43,853 bases of DNA from Jimgerdemannia flammicorona (GCA_003990745.1 RBNI01000086.1:1-43853), one strand, 5' to 3'; shown: positions 1-11,793, counted from the first letter of the stretch. Notes: generated by a model not told the origin, from the sequence alone. Numbers and translations are program-made.

Positions 1-1543
1 AAAAAAAAAAAAAAAAAAAAAATTACTAAATTAAAATATATTCATATTTGGTAAATTTTAGCTTATAAATTTATCTTATATAAATAAACTAGTATATTAA
101 TTTAATTTAATTTAATTAATATAATCATTTGAAAATATTAGTTAAAATAAAAAAATTTAGTATAGACTTTCTTTTAATTTATAGAATAATTATATTATTC
201 TTAAGTTTAACTTTATTAATAATAATATATTTTATATTAGTTAAGTTTTCCAATTATAAATATAAAATACAATAAGTTTATAATAATTATTTAGATAGTT
301 TTATTTAATGTAATATAGTGAATATATATTGATAGAAGTATAGTAGATTTTTTTATCTTAAATACTTGATCTTCTTTAACTCCTTGAAGTTCTTAAGTAT
401 AGGGATGAGTAAGTTTGAAGTATATCTGTCTACAGACTTACTAGTTTCTTATCTTTTTACTTAAACTATTTCAATCTGAGATTTATTTATTCTAGATATT
501 AAGAATATTTACAAGTTTACTAACTATATAGTAACTAAGTTAAAACTTCTTTTCTTATGAGTTATTTTATATAGTTGAAAGATCAGTATATCTGTGAAAT
601 CTATGTAGATGAGAGATCATTATATCTGAGAGATTTATATAACTGTACTTTTCATATAATTATATAAATAATATAACTGAGAGATCAAATAACTGCTAAA
701 CTATAATACTATACTATATCAGAAATTAGATTCAAATACTATAATCAAATATCTATTTTCTAATTATTTTTAATTTAGATTAACTATTATAACTTCTTCC
801 TAAATAAGTAATTTCACTCTTAAATCATCTTATTCAAACTTCTATATTTTAATTAATTATATATTCTTGTACTATATAATCTACTTGATTATATTCTCTA
901 ATAGTATCTTTTCACCTATCAGAAATCTTCTAAAACTACTTCTCAGAAATAGATTAGGGCTTGCTCAGTATTCTTAAATAGTTTATAGATCTACTTAACT
1001 ATAGTAATCTAGGGGTAGAATATCTAGTACTCTGTAATCTATTCTTTTTTGATTATATTTTTCTTATTTAGCAATTTTCTCAACTTGAAATACTCTTGAA
1101 ACTTAGTATAATATTGATAGACTCTAAAGTATGAAATTTATAATAAGTGAGTCTATATGATACTTTAAATACTATTAAAGGATTTCTTCATAACTAGTTG
1201 CTCAGTAGAATACCATTAGCTTTCTATAGTTTACTAGATAATACTTATGATCTTGAGGACCAGAGTAGTACTTTTTTAGTTAGCTATAGTACTTTTTGAG
1301 TTAGTTTTAATAAATAGTAATAGGGATGATTATATCTGATAGTTTTATAGTCAAAAGGTAGTTCTTTTTATATTTTGTACAATATAAGATTCTTTTCACT
1401 TAGGCTTTAGATAAAGCTTATTATTGTAAAGAGAGAGGCATTTTGTTGAAGTTATATAGATTATGTATTTCATACTTTACTGATGAATGATATAAGTCTG
1501 ATAGAATGATATGAGATCATATACTAATATATTGAGTTACTAT
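1..1543. other. AT-rich decayed repeat DNA, no gene
   Basis: The window opens in a 22-nt A run, possibly the tail of a retroposon whose body lies outside. The rest is very AT-rich, dense in TA dinucleotides and has no open frame of useful length. The part next to 1544 should include the LTR of the minus-strand Copia remnant that follows, but its far end cannot be seen. Confidence 0.5.
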
Positions 1544-2480
1544 CCTAACACTCCTGCTCAATAAGATAAAAAAAAAAAGAATACAAACTAGAATAAAAGC
1601 AATGCATAATGTATACAAAACTAGAACTATATATAACCCAAATTACTATTATAAAATTCTATATTTAAGAAATATTTGCAGATTGAAACATATTCTATAA
1701 TACTCAAAATATCTGAAATATCTATCTATAAATAAAGAATGTAATATATGTAATCCTCTTATAGATGAGGAGTGTTAATATATATATAATATAGTAAGAG
1801 AGGCTTTTTACAATCTGAAAAATATCTTATGATTAATTGAATACTAGTATATAGCTCATAAGATCCATTTCTTTAATGTATTATTTAAACTTCAGCTTTG
1901 AAAGGGCTTTTGTAAGTGAATCAGTGATCATATACTCTATAAGAGTATATTTCAGGTATGTAGTACTATTTTCTATATATTCCTATATAAAATGATACTA
2001 TATATTGATATGTTTTATTCTACTATAGTATACTAGATTCTTAGCAAGTACTATTATAGATTAGTTATCTTGTTTGATTAGTGTAGAGTTCCCCTGAGTA
2101 AAGCTGAGCTTCTTTAAAAGCTCACAGAGTCAAATGGCTTTCTTTATTGCCAATAATAATACCTAGTACTCCACTTGTATTGATAATATTATCACAGAAC
2201 TCTGCTTACATATTTACCATAAAATGATGAATCCTTTGTTGTTTTTGCCAATATTGAAGAGGTACTTAGTTATAGACTGATGGTTATCTAAGTCTCTAGC
2301 CCAATCAGTATTATGTATATCAGATAGCTAGATATCATTGCTCTTGCTATTGCTCTTACTCAATTCAATATCACTATCTAATATGAGCATATAGTATGCT
2401 GATTCTGAATATCTACTAGTTGCCAAAGCTATAGTATCTAGTATACTATTTAGACTTTTCAGTATAGATGGTAAAGAGGT
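1544..2480 (-). mobile_element. Ty1/Copia retrotransposon remnant: RNase H end, polypurine tract and LTR start
   Basis: Read on the minus strand, the translation follows the end of a Copia polyprotein despite stops. A TDWARDLDNHQS segment (about 2278-2317) corresponds to the family's 'DWAGD..D.RS' RNase H motif. A KHINIQYHFI segment (about 1990-2020) corresponds to 'KHIDI.YHF.RE', and a degraded 'TKAL.K.KF' tail follows. Further on comes a purine-rich stretch (GAGCAGGAG, 1559-1551) and then TGTTAGGATAG beginning at 1550, a typical Copia LTR 5' end. The second LTR, gag, protease, integrase and most of the RT are not recognisable here. Stops are TA-rich, as expected from RIP. The Copia assignment is good; the 2480 limit is approximate. 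Confidence 0.7.
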
Positions 2481-3270
2481 TGTTGAAGATAACTAAGAAC
2501 TAGATTTATACTAAAATAAGGAGCCAGATAAGTTAGAAGATCTTGATGACTCTAGTAGACAGAGAAGGTATAGGTCTGATAGACTTCTCAAAACAGTTGT
2601 ACTATCTTTGAGTTTAGTAGTTGAAGAGAGCTATTAAGCTATAGAGTGAAGAGTGGATATCTTTAATATAGAGAGTCTGAGAGGTAAGATTCTCTCTTAA
2701 AGGATTCTCTAGTAACTTATTATCTATAGTTGGTCTGAGAGAGAGTAGACACTTATAGTATAGAAGATTCTAGTGAAGAGTGGTAGAAAGAGCTCATCAT
2801 ATTAATCTCTATTAGTGAGATAATAAGAGAGAGACCTAATAAAGTTTTGTAATATAGAGATAGAACAGACTTCTATTAGGTAGCTCACTACTGGTAGATT
2901 TTGACATTGGTATAGGTATGGTATCAACAAAGAATGGGTCTGAATATGTGGCCTTTGAGCTAGCAGATAGTCAGTATTGATAAGGCTTAAGACTGGACTA
3001 GAATATGATCTTAGAGTACTGAGGTATGATAGTGACTTTCTCTAAAGTTCTAAATAGTATAGTGGTATATCTTGAGGAAAAATATCATATTGAACTTTCA
3101 GTCAAGACACTTGATAGAAGGTGGAAGTTTTAAGTATGAGAAGTATTTTAATATAAAGTAAAAGAAAGAGATTATACAAATATCCAAACATTGACTAGGT
3201 GAGTGTGAGATATTTGATGACTTCTAAGAGAGAGTTGGGGACTATCTGAGAGTGAGACAGCATACTGATA
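2481..3270. other. Unassigned decayed repeat sequence
   Basis: This stretch is moderately AT-rich with frequent GAGAG and TAGT motifs. On the plus strand a long frame reads through if TAG codons are ignored, suggesting old coding DNA hit at CAG or TGG codons, but I recognise no family. It may belong to the LINE whose 3' end lies at about 3668-3863, or be a separate element. Confidence 0.3.
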
Positions 3271-3296
3271 GAGAAGGGGGTAGAAGTCCAAGTGAC

Positions 3297-3348
<52 letters not shown>

Positions 3349-3357
3349 GGGGGTAGA
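3271..3357 (+). mobile_element. Minimal 5'-truncated LINE insertion (16 nt of 3' end plus A43) with target-site duplication
   Basis: Sixteen bases, AGTCCAAGTGACTATA (3285-3300), are followed by 43 A residues (3301-3343). The same 16 bases end the full-length LINE at 11841-11856. The insert is flanked by GAGAAGGGGGTAGA at 3271-3284 and again at 3344-3357, a perfect 14-bp duplication (15 bp if the preceding A is counted). This is the structure expected from target-primed reverse transcription that stopped almost at once. It shows that the family was mobile after this flank formed. Confidence 0.85.
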
Positions 3358-3485
3358 TGAAATAATTTGAGGAAGCAGTTAGTAGAGTATATTGGTATAG
3401 ATAGAGCTGACAGGATACTGGCTATATGTGTTCAAGAATAGAAGGTAGATGGTCTTAGGGGAAAAGGTGGCAAGGTGGGAGAGGC

Positions 3486-3667
3486 TGATGGTGGATATTT
3501 TGTCTGACTGATAGAGAGGATGAGACCCTCAGAGTAATCACCATCAGCACCTAGTAGAAGAGATATGTGAGAGGAGTGATGGTGGATATTTTGTCTGACT
3601 GATAGAGAGGATGAGACCCTCAGAGTAATCACCATCAGCACCTAGTAGAAGAGATATGTGAGAGGAG
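3486..3667. repeat. Tandem duplication, two 91-bp copies
   Basis: A 91-bp unit beginning TGATGGTGGATATTTTG is present twice head to tail (3486-3576 and 3577-3667) and appears identical. The sequence falls off after the second copy. The lack of divergence points to a recent duplication. Confidence 0.9.
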
Positions 3668-3863
3668 TGATGGACAGGTTGCTATAATTAATAGAATAGT
3701 TGTTTTTGAGAGAGTGAGAGTGGGGGGGAGGGAGTGTGTTGGGGTAGGGTAAGGTGGGGTGGGTTGGGTTGGGGCTACTGGTGTAGTATGAGAACCATAT
3801 GTTTGTTATAGATTAGTTAATAAAGGGGCCAAGTGCTCATGAAAAAATAAAATAAAAAAAAAA
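3668..3863 (+). mobile_element. LINE 3' end fragment, related but distinct subfamily
   Basis: A G-rich plus-strand stretch ends with ATTAGTTAATAAAGGGGCCAAGTGCTCATG and an interrupted A-rich tail (about 3840-3863). The full-length LINE ends similarly at 11826-11856: ACTGGTAATAAAGGCAGAGTCCAAGTG. The shared order 'TGGTAATAAAGG..CCAAGTG + polyA' marks a related LINE. Its 5' limit is not clear and may lie upstream of the 91-bp duplication. Confidence 0.55.
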
Positions 3864-5082
3864 TGGGTATTTGACCAACAAGTATATACATATTCACATG
3901 CCTTCACAGACGGAAGGTGCCTCAGCTCTCAGAACTTCAGCTACTTCCACTGGGCATCGTCGCCGTCGTACCTGACCCGTCATCCCGCCGATCTCAACCG
4001 CGTTTAGGTGCGGGGAGGGCAAGCCCACCGTATATTTTTTCGAACGGAAGGAGAAGCTTATCGAGATAACTTGCGTTTTGAGGCGTATGGCGAAGAGAGG
4101 GACACAGACCTCCTGTGTACACTATTGAAGGCATTGCCGGTCAAGGCAAGACTGTTGGCCGAGAAGGCAGTCAGGCGGATGACGCATCTCTCCCCCTGTG
4201 GCGCGATTTGATCCTTCGCACGAGGTATCGTCTTCAGCGCCTTGGTCGATTTATATTCCTGGAAAACTTCGGCAACAACTTTCACACGCTGGAAATGGCA
4301 AATTTATGTCCCATCCGACGAAGTTGCTTATCCTCGCTCAAGCTGATGTCCTGAAGCCAGAGGCGATGAGGGCGCAATGGCATTGGTCACCTGGCTTCAA
4401 AAGGTTCTATTGATACCGGATCTCGTAGTGAAAATTCTTGCAACATCGAATCAACGTCTAAGTTGGACAGCACAGGAGGAAGCGATGTATCTCGACGGTT
4501 TAACCGATTTAGACGCGAGTTATTCATTTGAAATCTTGACGCCAGTGAATGGAGAAAGTCAAATGTCACGCAGTTGTTGTTGCACTATCTCGTCAGGTTT
4601 TTAAACAGGCATCCACTGTGTTTGAAAATTGGCCATGTCATCAGCAAACCATCACTCGGGGAACTCGTTTGTGAACATTTCAGCACAAATGCTCGCGGAT
4701 GGCTCACATGGCAATAAGAATCTTGAATCCTGTTTCCGACCGACCATCGACGCGTTCCTAACACAACAACGCCTGCTACTGTATATGCGTTCTCTCTTCA
4801 CTGGACCAATCACAGAAGGTGCTCGGGTTCATACGTTATTTTGTTGACTTTGTTGGTTGATGAGAACCTGCAGCAACTATGCAATAGCAGGTTATTGTCG
4901 AAAATAAATGATGAATACAAGTGTAATTCTGTGATAAAACTGCGCCTTTATTTGTCGATACTCGGCTTATATAACGACACGTTTATAAGAATGATGAGTT
5001 TTGCAACTGAAATGCGGTCATTTTATTCTCTTCCGTGCACTTTTTTTCAACTGTCTTCTGAATTTCCAAACCAGGAATTTCG
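3864..5082 (+). pseudogene. Decayed host-like coding sequence, possibly NACHT/STAND-type
   Basis: Base composition returns to that of the host genes and stops are not TA-biased. Short plus-strand frames overlap and switch (4008-4211, 4198-4413, 4377-4604, 4629-4847, 4841-5086), as in an old gene broken by indels. By eye, an APWSIYIPGK segment, a following TTTATG stretch and a later YLDGLTDLDAS recall the P-loop region and the 'IDGLDE.D' Walker B of fungal NACHT proteins, but the alignment needs several frame changes. Treat the family as a guess. A profile search of the translated frames would settle it. Confidence 0.25.
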
Positions 5083-5478
5083 GTGACGTTCGAATGGCAG
5101 CTCCAAAGCATCCAAGTCCACACAGGTAGTGACGTGAAGAACAGGACTTATGGCGTACGATACTATGACATTGTCAAAATTCCTTGCACCAGCGGCCACT
5201 ATCTCGAAAGGGACGGCGTGCAGCAGCAAGTATTATCTGGTGGATTGGTTGTGTTCAGATGCAAATTATCCGAAATTCTCCACGCTAGCTTTCCTGAATT
5301 CTGCATGGAGCACATCAAACTGATTGTAACAGAAAAGAAATCGCCGTTCATTCTGTGTTTGCATCATACCGATACTCATCTCCCCAAACGGTCTACCAAA
5401 ATGTCAGAATATAGGCCTGATGAAGAAAGCCATGAAGACTTTACGATCTGGTCTGGAGAAGACGCACTTTGTAATTAG
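5083..5478 (+). CDS. Hypothetical protein fragment, 131 codons
   Basis: This is the longest open frame in the normal-GC stretch before the first LINE. Its composition is protein-like and balanced (IPCTSGHYLERDGVQQQ, VVFRCKLSEILHASFPEFC), with no signal peptide or membrane segment. The frame opens without an ATG at its limit (GTG at 5083), so it is more likely an exon or remnant than a whole gene. It follows directly on the broken frames upstream and may be their 3' part. I do not recognise the family. Confidence 0.25.
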   Translation: MTFEWQLQSIQVHTGSDVKNRTYGVRYYDIVKIPCTSGHYLERDGVQQQVLSGGLVVFRCKLSEILHASFPEFCMEHIKLIVTEKKSPFILCLHHTDTHLPKRSTKMSEYRPDEESHEDFTIWSGEDALCN

Positions 5479-5730
5479 GACAGAACCTCCTCCCGGTGAG
5501 TTATAGTCTCTTCCACTGCTGGAGAAACGATTTTTGGAAACAATGCAAACGCACAATACTATCATCTAACTACATATTTGAATACACAAATTGATAGGTA
5601 TATCTATAGAAAATAATGGTTCTCAAATAATTTACGGAACAACTAATAGGAATCGCTCACTGACATAGATGCTTTTCTTCACCAATCCAAAGTTGTGATG
5701 CTATAGGCTTGAAACAATTATCTTGTTTGA
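5479..5730. other. Non-coding gap before the SINE-like element
   Basis: This is mixed-composition DNA downstream of the hypothetical fragment. No promoter, gene or repeat is recognised. Confidence 0.4.
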
Positions 5731-5816
5731 CAGACCTACTGGTTAGTGGTTGAACTACTAGCCTCTACTGAGCATAATCTCATAGGGGTTCAGCCCTTCA
5801 AAAGGATCAGATTGTT

Positions 5817-5885
<69 letters not shown>
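5731..5885 (+). mobile_element. Candidate tRNA-derived SINE with 68-nt T tract
   Basis: A box A-like TGGTTAGTGG (5740-5749) is followed 37 nt later by a box B-like GGTTCAGCCCT (5787-5797), the internal pol III promoter layout of tRNA-derived SINEs. An uninterrupted T run follows at 5818-5885. No seven-base acceptor stem closes the structure, so it is not a functional tRNA. The T run might instead be the A tail of a minus-strand retroposon with its body at 5886-5990. No target duplication is obvious. Confidence 0.4.
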
Positions 5886-5887
<2 letters not shown>

Positions 5888-5974
5888 TATTTTTATTTTA
5901 TTTTAATTTGTTATATGTATCTCTGTAAAATATTTTATTTGGCAATTTTAATAAAGAAAATCTATGGGTCATAT

Positions 5975-5990
5975 AACAATGTCAGGTGAC
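5975..5990. repeat. Left target-site duplication of LINE copy 1
   Basis: AACAATGTCAGGTGAC here recurs at 11874-11889 with a single G/A difference, immediately after the LINE poly(A). The mismatch is RIP-type. It fixes both ends of the insertion. Confidence 0.9.
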
Positions 5991-6073
5991 CATCCTCTTT
6001 CTGGTACCATTCAGGTTACACAACCTTTGGAGAGCACTTACAACATCGTTTTTAAAGAAAAGAGACTAATAAC

Positions 6074-8097
6074 ATGGTGACTGACAGGCAACCTGAGGTG
6101 CGTACTGGGCAGGGTGGCCCAAGTGCTTTCGACTGGCAGCAGGTGGGGAGGGGCCCTGGCCTGGGGGGGGGTATGAGGGGGCTGCTGGCCAGGGGATGTG
6201 GGAGAGGTGGAGGAGGTGGCGGAGGCTCAGGATCTGAGAGGGTGAGCTTCATGGAGATGGTGAAGGGGAGACAGCAGGCATCAGGGCTGGAGGGCTGGTT
6301 GAGGAAGGACAAGGAGACTGAGAAGGCGACAGTACAGGGGGGAGTGGCCCTTGGAAGGGGGGGCAGTGGAGCTGGGGGAGTAGTGGCTGGGGGGAGTGTG
6401 ACTGCTAATGGTGAGGGACAGTCAATCTGGAAAAAAATCCAGATGTGATGGCTGATGGGGAGGCTGAGCAGCTGAGACTTAGAAAACAAGGAGACTTGGC
6501 GGATGGTGTAATGGATCTGGCAGTGGCCCCATTGCTCAAAAAATCAATCTCGGCATTTGCAGTTACACTGTACTTCCGGGGCCTAGCAGTGACAGTGAAA
6601 ATGGTACTGGGGCTCATCACTAAGTAGGTGGCAGGAGCTGCATCTGTGAAGTTTTTGAAGGGGCTGGAGGGAGTGGAGGTGGGTTTTGAGGAGGCGGCAC
6701 CATTGGAGGAGGCACTGAAGGTTGGATTGGTGGTTGGGGAGGTGTGTGTTCTGATGGCATATTGCCTGAAGTGGGATCCCAGAGTGGTCCAACTGCTGGT
6801 GAAAGGAGTACCGATGGTGATGGCAATGGAGACAAGAAAGAGATTTGAGGATTTTATGGCAGAATATGGAGAGGTGGTGGATGTCGGATTCAGGGTCTGG
6901 GAAGGGACCTCGCTTAGGACTGGTGATGTAGATGTGAGAATTCAGCTGGCTGGGAAGAAAGCTACTGGGAAGGCGAGGGACTGGCCCTTGGCAATGGTCT
7001 GGGGAGTGATCCTGTATAAGGTGATGAGGGTGAAGGGAAGCAAGGAGGAGGAGGAGGATTTATTAGAGATACTAGAAGAGTTGAATGGGGCTGTAGAGAG
7101 GCAAGCAAAGGCTTGGGCAGCTTTCGTGGAGTCGACACACTTAGAGGTGGTAGATGGAAAGTGGATTCGAGTGACCAAGGAGCAGTGGGAAAGGGCTCAG
7201 AGGCATAAGAGACAGAAAGAGCTGCTGGCCAAGCTGGATAACAGACCAATGAGGGATGCAAGCAAGGTGAAGGGCACAGGGAGAGCCAATGCGAGTGTCT
7301 GGGCCGGCAAGGGGGAGGGGAAGGACAGGAAGGAGGCAGGGGAGGATAAGGAGAAGACTAGTAAGGACCCATATGCTGATGGCACGCTAGAGGTTTGGAA
7401 GGAGGACTGGGAGGGCTCCCCTACCCCTACCCCTCTTATCAGACACAACCCAGCTTCCCGAAATAGGGTGGTGGAAGATGTACCAATGCGAGGGGCCCAG
7501 AGGGTACAATTCAGAGTTCTGGAGGCAGCATATGAGGGACAGATGTTGGCGGCTGGTGAGGAGGAACTAGTGGATGTCCCAGAGGTATGGAATGAGTCTG
7601 CAAGTACTGGAGCTGACACCACAATGTTGGATGGAGGGAGGCCAGCAACTCCAGGGGGGAAGGAGGTGGGGAACTTACTTTGGATGTGCCGGATGATGAA
7701 TAACCTGGTGGCAGAAGAGTTGGGGGAGGTGGACTTGTGAGTGATGAGTGATGAGCATTGGGCAGAGATACTGCAGGGGGATGGAGTGATGAAGACATTG
7801 AAAGTGGAAATTCTTGTGGTGTACCTAGAGGAGGAAGGGTATGAGGTGGACAAGGAGAGGGAGGCAGAGATGGCAGTCATTGCTGGAGAGAGGGCTGAAT
7901 ACTGCTGGAACAAGCATTATGGACTGCAGCTCTGGCAGGAGGCATGTATAGAATACCGAGAGGAATTCAAGGAGAAGGCAGATGGAGAGATGAATGAACT
8001 GCTGGCAGAATTGGAGGCTCAGAGGGCAGAAGAGGAGGAGGTGGCTGCGGAATACAATCTGGATATGGCACAGGAGGAGATGAGTATGGAGCAGTAG
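6074..8097 (+). pseudogene. LINE copy 1 ORF1 (Gag-like RNA-binding protein), broken
   Basis: The frame starts at ATG 6074, shifts by one base near 6410 relative to copy 2 (copy 1 lacks one base there), then continues in the frame of 6445 to 8097 with stops at 6625-6627 and 7738-7740. The N-terminus is Gly/Arg-rich (GCGRGGGGGGGSG), like an RGG-type RNA-binding region. A conserved block follows ('LA(D)G..DLAVAPLLKKS', 'EYGEVVDVGFRVWEG'), then a basic linker and a Glu-rich, probably helical C-terminus. I see no CCHC knuckles, which many Tad1 ORF1 proteins have. It should package the element RNA. Confidence 0.75.
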
Positions 8098-8127
8098 AGT
8101 TCAGTTGACAACATAATATATTTCATT

Positions 8128-11100
8128 ATGAACAGTACAACCAACATTTTTTCTTTAAATGTGAATGAGTTATGGGGTGCTGCTCGACGAAGGAACATTT
8201 TTACTTGGATGAAGAGATTGGAGGCCGATCTCTTCCTCTTGCAGGGTGTAAGGTGTGAGGATGATTCTGATAAGATAGAATAGACAAAGGAATGGGGAGG
8301 TGTGGCGATTTGGAAGGGCAAGGTTGGGATTCTGGTTCAGAAAGATAGAGGGGAGATACAGGATATGAGGAGCTAGGGAGAGAGACTGATCTGGGGTGAG
8401 TGGATTTATGCAGGCTGGGAGTCAGTTACAGTTGGCTCCTGCTACTGCTCTACAGTATGGGGTGAGCAGGTAGATTGGGTGAAAGGTTTACAGAAGAGTG
8501 GGAGTCTTGCAGAGGCTGGGGTGGATATGCTTGAGGGAGATTTCAATATAGTTTGGGACATACTATTGGATAGAACTGATGGAGGACAAGGTGCTGAGAG
8601 CAGGAGTGGAGGACTGGGGGTATGGGAGGAGGTTGAAAGACTAAGTATACTGGTAGATGTGGGTAGGGAGTGCTGGGGGAATAGGAGGGTTTATACACAT
8701 TGGACAGGGGGTCTGGGGACAAGAATCGACTGGATTTTGATGGCTAACTGCTGGGGCCTCGATGTTTGGAAGTCACTGGAGGTGGAATGGTGTCCATGGT
8801 CGGATCACTGGGGGCTTTTGGAACAGGGGTGCTTTGGAGGAAGTGGGGATGGGCCTGGACATTGGTGCCTCAATTCCTCTTTGTTAGATGACAAGACCCG
8901 GTGGGATGAGTGGGCTAAAGACATTCAGCTGAGGGTGGAGAACTGGTGGTAGGAAGGTGTCTTGGTTGGGGTTTGGTGGATAAGAATGAAGGAGATGGCC
9001 AAGATTTACTAGAGTGAGGCTGGCAAGGAGGCAGGGAAGCAGAGGAGGCGTAGAGTACATTGGGCTTCTACTAGATTGACTAGGCTCCTGGAGGAGTGGG
9101 CGAGACTGGCAATGTCAGAGGGAGAAGAAGATTGGAGATTAATGAGGGCGAAAATGGAGGTTAGAGAACTACAACAGGTGCTGTGGGAAGAGGAAGAGGC
9201 AAGGGTATAGAGCTTGGTGGCACAGCTCCACTGGCAGGATCTGGAGGAAGGAAAGAGGCCTTCCAAGTTTCTTATGAGGGCCCTTAGGGCAAGGCAGGTA
9301 CAGCAACGGTGGGAAGAGGTGTTGAACTCAGATGGTATACTGGTGCATGGTGTGCAGGACATTCTTGGATCACTGAAGGAGAGGTGAAGTGGATTGTGGA
9401 GTGAGGAGGAGGGTGGGGCAGATGCCGCAACTATTGACTGAACATTGGAGGATTGGCACCCACCACAAGTCGAGGGGCTAGGTGACCTGGTGATACCTGT
9501 ACAAGAAAATGAGATCCACCAGGTTCTTGCTGCGACAATGCCAGGTATGGCACCTGGAGAGGATAGTCTGCCCTGGGACTTTTGGAAGAGAATGGTTAGA
9601 GTCCCAGAGGTGGTGGGAGAGATGATAGCATTGTGCGACTTTATTCTACAGACTGGGAGGTGGGTGGGGGAGCAGGACCTTGGGCTGGTGATGCTGCTTT
9701 ATAAAAACAAAGGAAGGCAGGAGGATTGGAAGAACTGGTGGCCAATAATGTTGCTAGATATAGACAGAAAGTTGGTAACTAAGGTGGTAGTGGCAAGACT
9801 ACAGAAGGTGGCCCAGCAAGTCGTTGGTGTTGAGCAGCAGGGATTTGTGGGTGGTCGGCTCATCAGGGATGGCACTGCCTGAGTACATGGAGTGATTGAA
9901 GGGGCAAGGGCCTGTGGACTGGATGGGCATCTAGTCTTCTTGGACCAGGAGAAGGCTTATGACCAGGTGCGAAGAGTCTGGCTGGCAAAAGTTTTGGATA
10001 GATTGGGAGTTCCATACCAATTCCGGTCAGTGATGGTCGGCCTACTGGAAGGGAGTAGGGCTGCGCTCATGTATAATGGCCATAGAGGGGTTGTATTCCC
10101 TTTGGGTAGGGGGGTGCCTCAGGGGGACCCACTGTCCCCCATTTTGTATGCTCTTTCACTGGAACCTCTTATGGACAGAATTAGGCAGAGGATAGCAGGG
10201 CTCTCTATCTTTGGCATAGGATGGAAAGTTGGGGCCTTTGCAGACAATATGGTAGTGGGTTTGGGTTTGATTGCTGACATTGAAGAGCTCAAGAAAACTG
10301 TAGAGTGGTATGAGGAGCACTCTGGAGCTAAGCTAAATTGGCATAAGTGTGAAACAATGGTGCTAGATAACAGTCTGGTGGGAGGAGAGATTATAGGAAC
10401 AATTGTCCCCACCGGTGAAGCAGTGTGGTACTTGGGTATCTATTTGTCAGTCTATGGATCAGTTCTGACCAGACTTTGGTGGGAGCAGAGGATTGGAATC
10501 TGAGAGGAGGCCCTGCAGAGTTGGGGGGGAAGACAATTTTCTCTGGCAGGGTGGGTCTCAATTTTGAATATCTACTGACTGCCGAAGTTGTAATACCTGG
10601 CATATCATTTGGACTTCCCAACCTGGGTAGTGAAGAGATTGGTGAAGACAGCAAAGAGATGGATTTGGGCTAGAAGGCAGAGTCAGATTGGTTGGGAGAC
10701 CTTGTCCCTACCAGTGGTGAGAGGTGGTCTTGGGCTGGTTGACTTTCCGAAATAGTTACACTGTTTGCGAGCATGGTGGCTAAAGAGGGTGGTGGAATTG
10801 AGAGGAGGTGGTTGGGTTCCTCTGCTACAGAAGATCTGGGAGAGGCAGTCATCACCAAGGGGCTCAACTGGCAATCTCCTCTCATTGGTTGGACTTCAGA
10901 ACACTGGACAACTGCAATATAAAGGATTTTGGTGGGAGATAGCAGAGGGGGGGCACCGCATTGGAATTTGTTGGCAGGGAAATGAAGGAGAGGAGGCTTG
11001 GGACCCAGCAATATGGAGATGGGATCGTATACTGCTAGGTGGCGCTCCTTTAATTGAGTTCGATATTGGTGATGGAATGGAATACCAAAGGGGACCAGGC

Positions 11101-11793
11101 CAGGATCTGTGGTCTAGTGGTTGGCAAGGAGTTGAAATTGGAGAAGAATGGAACTGGCATGGTGTTTGGACCTGGAGTGCAGCAGTGAGAAAGTGGATGC
11201 TGCCAAAGTACTGGGTGGTCTGGTGGCGCATGCTACAGAGGAATGTTATGCTCAACTTTCACTTGGGGCACCTTATCATAGGGGGTTGCTTCAACTGTGA
11301 GGAGTGCCATAATGTAGGGCAAGAGGGGGGTTATGTACAGATGCCTGAATATTGGCTAGGAGAGTATGAGGTGTTGGGGGATTTTTGGTAGGCAATTGGG
11401 GAATGCTTGGGGGTATAGCATAGGAGAGATGAAGTATGGCGGAGGTGGGAGGACTTGAGGGATAGATTGGTAGGGGGGATAGGGAAGGAGTGGCTTACTT
11501 TGGGCTAGGCTTTGGCTATTTGGGTAGGGCTGGCCAGTCACTGGCTATTTGTTTTTGAGGAGAGGAGAAGACAGAGCTTGGGGGACCGGTTGTTGCAGTG
11601 GCTGCAGTAGCATAGGCTTATGGAAGACACCTTGACAGGTTGGTGGCTTGGTTGGGGGCTGCAGAGTGGTCGGCGGTGCCACTTGGTGGAGAAAATTTAT
11701 AGACAGAGTGGGGAGAGAGTTGGCGTAGTTGGTGAAAGAGTGATCTTTATTCATGAGAAGATGGGGAGGGGCCCCCCTATGGGGATTGGGTAG
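8128..11793 (+). pseudogene. LINE copy 1 ORF2 (endonuclease / reverse transcriptase), broken
   Basis: One frame runs from ATG 8128 to the TAG at 11791-11793 (1222 codons) with many internal stops but no frameshift. The APE-type endonuclease is first: NIFSLNVN, EGDFN, RIDW and SDHW. The catalytic Glu expected after LQ is Gly (LQG). The reverse transcriptase has FLDQEKAYDQV (motif A) and GRGVPQGDPLSP (motif B), but motif C reads FADN (10237-10248), losing the second catalytic Asp by GAT/GAC to AAT. The C-terminus has a Cys/His cluster (CFNCEECHN), as in the I/Tad1 groups. Stops replace Trp in most cases that can be compared with copy 2. Confidence 0.85.

Noticed and set aside
4112..4150. GIAGQGKT reading as a Walker A motif
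   Set aside because: The frame around it is short and does not continue as an ATPase; the STAND-like segments lie in other frames. Probably chance.
6052..6489. Proline-rich minus-strand ORF of 145 codons
   Set aside because: Shadow of the glycine-rich start of LINE ORF1; PPPPPP comes from GGG codons.
7197..7913. 238-codon minus-strand ORF
   Set aside because: It lies opposite LINE ORF1, is Ser/Pro-rich as expected from the complement of a Glu/Gly-rich frame, and has no counterpart of equal length in copy 2.
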